This document shows, in pieces, positions 7,768 through 14,210 of a stretch of DNA of 23,908 nt. The position numbers and the translations under genes are program-made. The stretch covers positions 1 to 23,908 of the forward strand of contig PKWK01000283.1 of the NCBI GenBank assembly GCA_003133205.1. The letters are read 5' to 3'. The notes under the pieces are model-generated. The model saw only the letters and a list, made by a program, of their open reading frames with translations. It was not told the origin of the DNA and ran no database searches. Numbering within the stretch: the first letter of the stretch is position 1; each line of letters starts with the position of its first letter. Source of the DNA: Granulicella sp. (lineage in GTDB: Bacteria > Acidobacteriota > Terriglobia > Terriglobales > Acidobacteriaceae).

Positions 7768-8415
7768 ATGCCCTGGACTCGCAACCAACTAGCCGCTCGT
7801 GCCGCGAAGGAGCTGCGCGACGGCTTTTACGTCAACCTCGGCATCGGCATCCCCACGCTCGTCGCCAACTTCATCCCGCCCGGAATGACCGTGACGCTGC
7901 AGTCCGAAAACGGCCTGCTCGGCGTGGGCCCATTCCCGCGCGAGCAGGAGGTCGACGCCGACCTGATCAACGCCGGAAAGGAGACCGTGACCTTCGTGCC
8001 CGGCGCCTCCACCTTCTCCAGCGCCGATTCCTTCGCCATGATCCGCGGCGGCCACATTGACCTCGCCATCCTCGGCGCCATGCAGGTCTCCGAGCGCGGC
8101 GACCTCGCCAACTGGATGATCCCCGGCAAGCGCGTCAAAGGCATGGGCGGCGCAATGGACCTCGTCTCCGGCGTCCGCCGCGTCGTCGTCCTCATGGAGC
8201 ACACCACCCCCGACGGCGCCCCCAAACTGCTCCGCCAGTGCTTGCTGCCCCTCACCGGAACCGGCGTCGTGCATCGCGTCATCACCGATCTCTGCGTACT
8301 CGACGTCACCCCATCCGGCTTCGAAGTCATCGAACTAGCCGACACCGTAACCCGCACCCAGGTCGAGCAACGAACCGAAGCCCCCCTGACCTTTCGCACC
8401 CGTCCAGGAGGATAA
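7768..8415 (+). CDS. scoB: 3-oxoacid CoA-transferase subunit B
   Basis: Beta subunit of the class I CoA transferase, carrying the catalytic glutamate that forms the covalent glutamyl-CoA intermediate (Glu47 in SENGLLG). The 215-residue sequence matches ScoB proteins throughout: [98 protein letters not shown], and [20 protein letters not shown]. The open frame extends upstream to 7501 over the TIGR03435 gene, but the ATG at 7768 is preceded by AAGGA and matches the family N-terminus. A 9-bp-stem hairpin follows at 8446. It is convergent with the leucine-catabolism operon, whose HMG-CoA lyase product acetoacetate is the logical substrate. Confidence 0.92.
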   Translation: MPWTRNQLAARAAKELRDGFYVNLGIGIPTLVANFIPPGMTVTLQSENGLLGVGPFPREQEVDADLINAGKETVTFVPGASTFSSADSFAMIRGGHIDLAILGAMQVSERGDLANWMIPGKRVKGMGGAMDLVSGVRRVVVLMEHTTPDGAPKLLRQCLLPLTGTGVVHRVITDLCVLDVTPSGFEVIELADTVTRTQVEQRTEAPLTFRTRPGG

Positions 8416-8445
8416 CGGCCATCCCGCGAAACCCAAGAGCTGGGC

Positions 8446-8469
8446 CCCCATCTCGCTTTTGAGATGGGG
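8446..8469 (+). terminator. hairpin after scoB
   Basis: CCCCATCTC and GAGATGGGG form a perfect 9-bp stem around a GCTTTT loop, 30 bp after the scoB stop, followed by TTTAG. The T-tract is short, so termination efficiency is uncertain. It may equally be one of the window's many intergenic palindromes. Confidence 0.45.
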
Positions 8470-8500
8470 TTTAGCCCCCACCGACTGTCCTCCCCCACCG

Positions 8501-8535
8501 GTTGTCATTCTGAGCGCAGCGAAGAACCCCCGCAT
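8501..8535 (+). repeat. TGAGCGCAGCGAAG-type dispersed repeat
   Basis: TCATTCTGAGCGCAGCGAAG followed by AACCCCCGCATTCTG resembles a short interspersed repeat that I recall from many acidobacterial intergenic regions (TCATCCTGAGCGAAGCGAAG-like). There is a single copy in this window, so the family assignment rests on memory. Confidence 0.45.
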
Positions 8536-8750
8536 TCTGCCTGTGCCGCCACAAACTCCGGGGGTACCCCACCCATGCGCGAATTGCATCGTTCATGGAT
8601 CCGATCCACTCTCAATCAAAAAGGGCCGAAGGCTCGTCCCATCCCAGTCTTGCATGTTGCCACCAGAGGCGTAACGATGGGTTACGTTTCGGCGGAGAGG
8701 CCGCATCCCTAGCCAAGGCCGTTTCGAGCCTGAGGCCCAGAAATGCTTTT

Positions 8751-8945
8751 CGCGAATTCCCTCAGCAAATTCGCGTGTCAAGCCCCACAACTCACAATTT
8801 CCCCTCTAACCTGCTTATCAACAACTACTTAGACAAACAAAATAGTTGCCGATTAGTTATGGTCAACCCTATATAATAGAGGTAGTAGTTAAGTAAAAGA
8901 GAACCAGAAAGCGCAAAGGCCCGGCCACCAGCCCGTGCCTATCTC
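8751..8945 (+). repeat. structured intergenic element, copy 1
   Basis: Ordered parts: a hairpin with perfect arms CGCGAATT (8751-8758) and AATTCGCG (8768-8775); a 26-nt block (8761-8786) identical to copy 2 at 16553-16578; an AT-rich spacer; the 15-nt box TAGTTATGGTCAACC (8854-8868), again identical to copy 2; TATAAT at 8872-8877; the word GGTAGTA; then an imperfect GC hairpin (8918-8939) followed by TATCTCTTTTG. The layout looks like a minimal transcription unit giving an RNA of roughly 55-65 nt. No function is known to me. Confidence 0.65.
8846..8877 (+). promoter_or_regulatory. promoter-like box in element copy 1
   Basis: TATAAT (8872-8877) is a perfect -10 hexamer. TTGCCG (8846-8851) is a possible -35, but the spacer is 20 nt, longer than normal. 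The conserved 15-nt box between them could be an activator site instead. Confidence 0.4.
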
Positions 8946-9093
8946 TTTTGTTTAGACCATTTTACGTGTAAGCCTTTTGTTTAGAGTATTTTACAGGAAA
9001 AGCGCGGTTATGGACGTATTTTAGTCTATAACCCATTTGTTTTGACTATTTTGGAAGTAAGTCCTTTGTTTAGAGGATTTTGGTGGCATGAGC
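8946..9093 (+). repeat. five ~30-nt AT-rich tandem repeats
   Basis: Units begin at 8946, 8975, 9005, 9035 and 9065 (spacing 29-31 nt). Consensus TTTGTTTAGANNATTTTA, followed by a variable G/A-rich part ending near GTAAG(C/T)C. Units 1, 2, 4 and 5 match well; unit 3 keeps only GTATTTTAGTCTA. The units abut with no unique spacers and carry stops in the plus-strand frames checked, so they are neither a CRISPR array nor coding. They directly follow the T-rich tail of element copy 1. Confidence 0.7.
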
Positions 9094-9152
9094 ACCGCCC
9101 ATGTCTATCTAAAAAAGGGGTTTACGTCCAGAGATCATGGGGAGCAAAAAAA

Positions 9153-9926
9153 TCATTTCGTCCAAACAGGCTTGCGCTTCTCGAGAAACGCCGCAACGCC
9201 CTCGCGAAAGTCCGCCGTCTCGCGAGCCTGCGCGTTCGCCTCAAGCGCCGCCTCGATCGCAGCATCGAGCCACGCCTTATTCTGCGCAGCCAGCAACTGC
9301 TTCGTCGCTGCCAGGGCCTGCGGGCTGTTTGCAACAAGAGTCTCCGCCAGCACCTGAACTCGCTCGGCCAGATTCTCTGAAGGCACAACTTCATTCACCA
9401 GCCCCAGCCGATATGCCTCGGCCGCATCGAAGATCCGGCCAGTCAACAGCAGATCCCTGCTCCGCTTGTCGCCAAGCTGCAATGTCAGATAGGCCGACAC
9501 GACCGCCGGCACAAATCCGATCCGCGCCTCGGTGAACCCGAACTTCGCTGCTGGCGTCGCCAGGGTAAAGTCGCAGATCGTGGCCAAACCCGTCCCGCCC
9601 GCAACCGCCGCGCCATGCACAGCCGCGATCGTCGGAACGGGCAACTCATACAGCGTCCGGAACAGCGTTGTGATTCGCTCCGCGTCCGCCCGATGTTCGG
9701 CGGCAGTTCTGGCCTCATGCAACACGGACAAATCGAGGCCGGAGCAGAACGCGTCGCCCGCGCCGGCGAACACCAACACGTGGCAGTTGTCCGCGGCGGC
9801 CGCTTCCATCGCCGCGATCAACTCCACCTGCATTCCGGGAGCCATCGCATTGCGCCGCTCGGGTCGATTCAGCGTAATGGTCCGTATTGAAGCCTTGTCC
9901 GTAACCAGAATCGTCGTGTAATTCAA
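9153..9926 (-). CDS. enoyl-CoA hydratase family protein, probable methylglutaconyl-CoA hydratase
   Basis: Crotonase-fold protein of 257 residues, fourth gene of the operon. Oxyanion-hole elements are visible (CSGLDL, and GAAVAGGTG). Of the two crotonase acids, the second is present (Glu in FGFTEARIGF) but the first is replaced by Gly (AGGTGLATICD where crotonase has GGGCE). Its neighbours are an HMG-CoA lyase and a carboxylase beta subunit, so I infer hydration of 3-methylglutaconyl-CoA to HMG-CoA (LiuC role). The start is TTG at 9926. It is chosen because a strong Shine-Dalgarno GGAGGGCAGG lies directly upstream and the sequence from MNYTTILV aligns with the family N-terminus, whereas the next ATG would remove 27 residues. 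It ends 51 bp after HMG-CoA lyase in the direction of transcription. Confidence 0.87.
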   Translation of the reverse strand: MNYTTILVTDKASIRTITLNRPERRNAMAPGMQVELIAAMEAAAADNCHVLVFAGAGDAFCSGLDLSVLHEARTAAEHRADAERITTLFRTLYELPVPTIAAVHGAAVAGGTGLATICDFTLATPAAKFGFTEARIGFVPAVVSAYLTLQLGDKRSRDLLLTGRIFDAAEAYRLGLVNEVVPSENLAERVQVLAETLVANSPQALAATKQLLAAQNKAWLDAAIEAALEANAQARETADFREGVAAFLEKRKPVWTK

Positions 9927-9936
9927 CCTGCCCTCC
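9927..9936 (-). promoter_or_regulatory. ribosome-binding site for the TTG start
   Basis: GGAGGGCAGG on the minus strand abuts the TTG at 9926. The GGAGG core is 5 nt from the start codon, and no ATG or GTG is available nearby. Confidence 0.6.
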
Positions 9937-9977
9937 GCAGTTCGAAAGGAGCATACAATATCGAACCTACCGCAACG

Positions 9978-10850
9978 CTAGTTCACAACGGGTCCAAAAC
10001 GTCTTGCGATCTCCGCACTCGCGCGCATCAACTCTTCCAGCGGCCCTACTGCGGGAAGTTTCGCGCCGCACTCACTCAGCGTCGCGATCAATGTCCCCGT
10101 AGGGATGTTCCCCACCAGCGCATCCTGCGCAAATGGACATCCGCCGAAGCCGCCGATCGCCGAGTCAAACCGCCTGCAGCCCGCCTCATACGCCGCGCGA
10201 ATTCGCGTCGCTGCATTGGCTCGCCGCGCATGCAGGTGCACGCCCAACTCGATCTCGCCATGCGCCTCGCGAACGGCAGCAACCGTCTGGGCGATCTGCT
10301 CCGGAGTGGCGAGCCCGACCGTGTCCGCCAGCGAGATCTGCTGCACGCCCGATTCGGCAAGCAGATCGCAGGCGCTAACCACCTCGTCGATGCTCCACGG
10401 ATCGCCGTACGGATTCCCGAACGCCATCGAGAGATACGCGACCACCTGCAGCTCCGCACTCTGCGCCAGCGTGCCGATCGCATCGAGCGCGTCCAGCGCC
10501 TGCTCCAGCGTCTGCTTTTGATTGCGCTCCAGAAAGTGAGGAGAGATGGAGTACGGAAACCCGAGCGTCCGCACCGCACCGGTCTCGATGGCGCGTTGCG
10601 CACCTTTCTCGTTGACCACGATGCCGATGATCTCCACCTCGCCGGACGGCAGCAGCTCCTCAAGCACCTGCTCCGAATCCGCCATTTGCGGGACTGCCCC
10701 GGGAGAGACGAAACTGACCGCGTCGATGTGTGTAAAGCCTGCGGCGATCAGCCTGCGCAGATACTCCGCCTTCACCTCAGTCGGAATCTGCGCGGGCAGT
10801 CCCTGCCAGGCATCCCGCGGACATTCGACGATCTTGATCAAATCACCCAT
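9978..10850 (-). CDS. hydroxymethylglutaryl-CoA lyase
   Basis: Cleaves HMG-CoA to acetyl-CoA and acetoacetate, the last step of leucine degradation. The 290-residue TIM-barrel protein shows the HMGL-like family's active-site residues: IVECPRDAWQG with Arg12 and Asp13, GVHLHARR with metal ligands His205 and His207, the signature GGFGGCPFA with catalytic Cys238, and Asn248 in VGNIP. Acidic residues follow the same order as in HMG-CoA lyases rather than in homocitrate or isopropylmalate synthases. It begins 27 bp after the acyl-CoA dehydrogenase stop and precedes the hydratase, so the genes are very likely co-transcribed. The ATG at 10850 is preceded by a purine-rich GAGAAAGAG. Confidence 0.92.
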   Translation of the reverse strand: MGDLIKIVECPRDAWQGLPAQIPTEVKAEYLRRLIAAGFTHIDAVSFVSPGAVPQMADSEQVLEELLPSGEVEIIGIVVNEKGAQRAIETGAVRTLGFPYSISPHFLERNQKQTLEQALDALDAIGTLAQSAELQVVAYLSMAFGNPYGDPWSIDEVVSACDLLAESGVQQISLADTVGLATPEQIAQTVAAVREAHGEIELGVHLHARRANAATRIRAAYEAGCRRFDSAIGGFGGCPFAQDALVGNIPTGTLIATLSECGAKLPAVGPLEELMRASAEIARRFGPVVN

Positions 10851-10877
10851 CGCTCTTTCTCAATTCGCCTGTCGCCT

Positions 10878-12071
10878 TCAACCGCGGGATGGATGAACCT
10901 TCAGAATCTCGCGTGCGATGACCATACGCTGAATCTCGCTCGTGCCCTCGCCAATCGTACACAGCTTCACGTCGCGATAGAACTTCTCCGCCGGGTAATC
11001 CTTGATGAAGCCGTAACCACCGAACAACTGCACGGCCTCGTTGCAGATGTGCACCGCCACTTCGCTCGCAAACAGTTTCGCCATCGACGATTCGCGCGTC
11101 ACCTTGCGCCCCGCATCCTTGAGCACCGCGGCCCGCTGCGTCAGCAGCCGAGCAGCATCCAGCTCCGTCGCCATGTCCGCGAGCTTCCACTGAATGCCCT
11201 GAAACTCCGCGATCGCCTTGCCGAATTGCCGTCGTTCCTTCACATACTTCAACGCCGCGTCGAGCGCGCCGCGCCCGATCCCCAGCGACAGCGCCGCAAT
11301 CGAAATCCTGCCGCCATCGAGCACACGCATTGCATCGATGAAGCCCTCGCCTTCCGCACCCAGCAGGTTCTCCGCGGGAATCTCGCAGTCCTCGAAGATC
11401 AGCTCGCTGGTGTCACTGGCCCGCAAGCCCAGCTTGTTCTCCTTCTTTCCCGGCCGGAATCCGGGCGTACCCTTTTCCACGATGAACGCCGAGAGCCCGT
11501 GCGTGCCCTTGCTCTTGTCCGTTACCGCAATCACCACCACGACATCGGCGTAATGTCCGCTGGTGATGAAGGTCTTGTTCCCGTTCAGCACATACCGGTC
11601 GCCCTTTTTCACCGCCGTGGCGCGCGCGCCTCCTGCATCCGATCCCGATCCAGGCTCGGTCAGTGCCCACGCCGCCAGCCACTCACCGCACGCGAGTCGA
11701 GTCACGTACTTCTTCTTCTGCTCCTCATTCCCGGCCAGGAAGACGTGGTTCGTCCCCAGCGAGTTGTGCGCCGCAACCGTGAGGCCAATCGACCCGTCCA
11801 CCGCAGACAGTTCCTCGATCGCAAGCACGTAGTCCACGTACCCCAGGCCCGCGCCGCCGTACTCCGGCGGAACGATGACCCCGAGCAGCCCCATCGCGCC
11901 CAGCTTCTTTATGGTCGCCAAGGGAAACTCGCTCGACTCATCCCAGGCCATCATGTTGGGCGCAATCTCACGCGCGGCGAACTCGCGAATCTCCCGTCGG
12001 AGATGCTCCTGATCCTCCGTCAACACAAACGGATACAGACTTTGCACCGACTCAAGCGCAACGCTCATCAT
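10878..12071 (-). CDS. acyl-CoA dehydrogenase, short-chain type active site
   Basis: FAD-dependent acyl-CoA dehydrogenase of 397 residues. It has the N-terminal helical domain ([22 protein letters not shown]), the mid beta-domain with [15 protein letters not shown] and [10 protein letters not shown], and the C-terminal domain with [22 protein letters not shown] and [22 protein letters not shown]. The catalytic base is Glu375 in IGEGTSEIQ, the short-chain/butyryl-type position. The position used by isovaleryl-CoA dehydrogenase (Glu in LDLER) is Gly here (VLDGGRIS). Operon context suggests the isovaleryl-CoA step, but this residue pattern points to straight short-chain or other branched substrates, so I do not call it liuA. 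A strong GAAGGAG lies upstream of ATGATG at 12071. It starts 72 bp after the carboxyltransferase gene. Confidence 0.9.
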   Translation of the reverse strand: MMSVALESVQSLYPFVLTEDQEHLRREIREFAAREIAPNMMAWDESSEFPLATIKKLGAMGLLGVIVPPEYGGAGLGYVDYVLAIEELSAVDGSIGLTVAAHNSLGTNHVFLAGNEEQKKKYVTRLACGEWLAAWALTEPGSGSDAGGARATAVKKGDRYVLNGNKTFITSGHYADVVVVIAVTDKSKGTHGLSAFIVEKGTPGFRPGKKENKLGLRASDTSELIFEDCEIPAENLLGAEGEGFIDAMRVLDGGRISIAALSLGIGRGALDAALKYVKERRQFGKAIAEFQGIQWKLADMATELDAARLLTQRAAVLKDAGRKVTRESSMAKLFASEVAVHICNEAVQLFGGYGFIKDYPAEKFYRDVKLCTIGEGTSEIQRMVIAREILKVHPSRG

Positions 12072-12143
12072 TCGTCTCCTTCAGAATCAGATGCGAGTCC
12101 ATGCCGGACAGTGTTGCGAAATCTCAGCCCAAGCGACTCCAAT

Positions 12144-13859
12144 TCAAGTCTGCAGGACTCCCGGATTGAACCGGGGCACATCCGGGTTCAAAGCACACGC
12201 TTCCAACGCCGTAATCAGTACTTCTCTCGTCTTCGCCGGGTCAATAATGGCGTCAATCCAAAGCCGCGCCGCGCCATATCGTGGATCGGCCTGCGCGTCG
12301 TACGCAGCTTTGATCTCGTCGAAGAGGGCCTTCTTCTCCGCCTCTGTGAGCGCCTTGCCGCCGCGCTCTATCTGCTTCGCACGCACCTCGGCGAGCGTAT
12401 TCGCAGCCGCAGCGCCGCTCATCACCGCATAGCGCGCCGTCGGCCACGCGAACAGGAACCGCGGATCGTAGGCCTTTCCGCACATTGCATAATGCCCAGC
12501 GCCAAAACTACCGCCCAGGATTACCGCGATCTTCGGCACGACGCTGGTGCTCACCGCCGAAACCATCTTCGCGCCAGCGCGAATGATTCCCGACCACTCC
12601 GCATCCTTGCCCACCATGAATCCGTTGACATCATGCAGGAACAGCAGCGGCACCAGGCTCTGATTGCAATCCATAATGAACCGCGCCGCCTTTTGCGCGC
12701 CTTCGGTATAGATCACTCCGCCAACCTCCGTGCGGAGCGTCCCGGCGGCTGGTCCCATCGCCACGGTCTGGCTCTGATTGATCTTCTGGTTGGCGACGAT
12801 TCCAACCGCTCGGCCGGCAATGCGCGCGTATCCGCAAAGGACAGTCCTTCCGAAGTCAGTCTTGTACTCGTCGAACTCGCTGCGGTCCACGATTCGCGCA
12901 ATCACTTCGCGCATGTCATACACGTTGCTCGCACCGGGCGCCGGGTTCAGCAAGCCATACACATCCTCGGCCGCAAACCTCGGCGCATCCAGTGCTGGAT
13001 CGTACGGAACGCGGGAGAAGACCTCGGAAGCGTCTTTGTGCCGTTCGCCGATCTTCCCAACGAGCGATCGGAGACGCGCCAGGCAAGCCTCGTCGTTCGG
13101 CTCTTTGAAGTCGACCGTCCCCGAGATCTCAGCATGCATCGCCGCGCCGCCCAACTCCTCCGCCCCGGTCTTCTGCCCGATCGCGGCCTGCACCAGCGAA
13201 GGCCCGGCGAGAAACAGGCCCGATCCCTCGGTCATCAGCACCGTATCGGTCATCACCGGCAGATACGCACCGCCCGCGACGCACATGCCCATGATCGCAG
13301 TGATCTGCGGAATTCCCAGCGAGCTCATCACCGCGTTGTTCCGGAAGACCCGCCCAAAATCATCCGTATCCGGAAACACATCCTCCTGCAGCGGAAGGAA
13401 CACGCCGGAAGAGTCCACCAGGTAGAGCGTCGGAATGCGATTTTCGAGCGCAATGGTTTGGGCGCGCAGCACCTTCTTCGCTGTCATCGGGAAGAAGGCG
13501 CCGGCCTTCACCGTTGCGTCGTTGGCGACGATCATGCACAGCCGTCCGCATACTCGCCCGAGTCCCGTCACCACGCCCGCGCCGGGAGCGCCGCCATACT
13601 CGCCATACATTCCATGGGCTGCCCAAAGGCCCAGTTCCAGGAGTTCTGTCCCTTCATCCAGCAGCAGCTTCAGCCGTTCTCTGACCGTGAGCCGTCCCTT
13701 TGCATGCTGTGCCTTCGCCGCATTCGCTCCGCCGCCCTTGCGGATCGAATCCTCCTCCGCGCGCAGTGCCGCCATCAACGCCGCCAGCGCCTCGCGGTTC
13801 GTCATCGCCCGCGGAGCATGCGAATCCAGTTTTGATCCCAGACCGTTGTCAAACTTCAC
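12144..13859 (-). CDS. acyl-CoA carboxylase beta subunit, probable methylcrotonyl-CoA carboxyltransferase
   Basis: Carboxyltransferase subunit that moves CO2 from biotin to an acyl-CoA; 571 residues with paired crotonase-like halves. The first half shows AAHGMYGEYGGAPGAGVVTGLGRV, AKKVLRAQTIALENRIPTLYLVDSSG, and QEDVFPDTDDFGRVFRNNAVMS. Then follow MGMCVAGGAYLPVMTD, GSGLFLAGPSLVQAAIG and GAEELGGAAMHAEISG. The second half has FGRTVLCGYARIAGRAVGIVANQ, GGSFGAGHYAMCG and FAWPTARYAVMSG. These fit methylcrotonyl-type beta subunits. The open frame reaches a TTG at 13937, but I choose GTG 13859 because VKFDNGLGSKLDS matches the family N-terminus and AGGGCG lies upstream; ATG 13805 would lose conserved residues. 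It is first in the operon. The biotin carboxylase/biotin-carrier alpha subunit that it needs is not in this window. Confidence 0.9.
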   Translation of the reverse strand: MKFDNGLGSKLDSHAPRAMTNREALAALMAALRAEEDSIRKGGGANAAKAQHAKGRLTVRERLKLLLDEGTELLELGLWAAHGMYGEYGGAPGAGVVTGLGRVCGRLCMIVANDATVKAGAFFPMTAKKVLRAQTIALENRIPTLYLVDSSGVFLPLQEDVFPDTDDFGRVFRNNAVMSSLGIPQITAIMGMCVAGGAYLPVMTDTVLMTEGSGLFLAGPSLVQAAIGQKTGAEELGGAAMHAEISGTVDFKEPNDEACLARLRSLVGKIGERHKDASEVFSRVPYDPALDAPRFAAEDVYGLLNPAPGASNVYDMREVIARIVDRSEFDEYKTDFGRTVLCGYARIAGRAVGIVANQKINQSQTVAMGPAAGTLRTEVGGVIYTEGAQKAARFIMDCNQSLVPLLFLHDVNGFMVGKDAEWSGIIRAGAKMVSAVSTSVVPKIAVILGGSFGAGHYAMCGKAYDPRFLFAWPTARYAVMSGAAAANTLAEVRAKQIERGGKALTEAEKKALFDEIKAAYDAQADPRYGAARLWIDAIIDPAKTREVLITALEACALNPDVPRFNPGVLQT

Positions 13860-14210
13860 GTCGCACGCCCTGTCGCTGTCCCCGAAAGCTCGAAGAGAAT
13901 ATACTCCAGTGTCCGCTTGAGAGAGACCGAAACGCAAGAGTCATTTACTCCCACCGAAGTGCTAGCGGTGAGTCGCTTTTGTGTCTGCATGCGGGATGGA
14001 TGCGGTCGCCAGCCCCCGACTGCGGCCTCAGTGTGGGTTGACAGCGATGCCGACCGGATCGCCCAGTAGTGCCTTCGCTTGACGGATTCATGATGCAAAC
14101 GAAAGCCCGCCGATGCGGCGTTTCATCCAAAGTGCACCCTGCACACTAAAATCAGATGAGAGTAGCGCGGGTCGCACATAACTCCAAGCCCGCTGCGTGG
14201 TGGAGTCTGT
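13860..14210. other. 351-bp divergent intergenic region
   Basis: Contains the upstream regions of the leucine-catabolism operon (minus) and the VWFA gene (plus). On the minus strand TATATT (13898-13903) could be a -10 for the operon about 38 nt before the GTG, but no good -35 is seen. An imperfect hairpin lies at 13947-13973 (ACTC..ACCG / CGGTGAGT). I see no gene here. Confidence 0.4.

Larger units (their letters stand above)
8416..9152. other. 737-bp non-coding island between convergent operons
   Basis: No gene can be supported here. From left to right it holds the hairpin at 8446, a dispersed-repeat-like segment near 8501-8535 (CATTCTGAGCGCAGCGAAG), structured-element copy 1 from 8751, five ~30-nt tandem repeats (8946-9093), and an A/G-rich end (AAAAAAGGGG at ~9111-9120). 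From about 8810 to 9080 the composition is strongly AT-rich, unlike the flanking genes. Confidence 0.7.

Noticed and set aside
8595..8876. Short open frame through element copy 1
   Set aside because: It overlaps the hairpin and the invariant blocks, has no homology I recognise, and is not preserved in copy 2.
8946..9093. Possible CRISPR array from repeats with ~30-nt period
   Set aside because: The repeated units abut each other and make up the whole period; there are no unique spacers, and no cas genes are seen.
9042..9380. Open frames starting in the tandem repeats and running into the hydratase gene
   Set aside because: They begin inside non-coding repeats and continue antisense to the hydratase; no ribosome-binding site or family similarity.
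10878..12071. Naming the dehydrogenase isovaleryl-CoA dehydrogenase (liuA)
   Set aside because: The operon fits, but the catalytic glutamate is at the short-chain position, so a specific name is not supported.
10230..13835. Very long plus-strand open frame (1,201 codons) antisense to the catabolic operon
   Set aside because: Its translation is Arg/His/Leu-rich low-complexity sequence with no recognisable domain, while the minus strand encodes three well-conserved enzymes. It is a GC-bias shadow frame.
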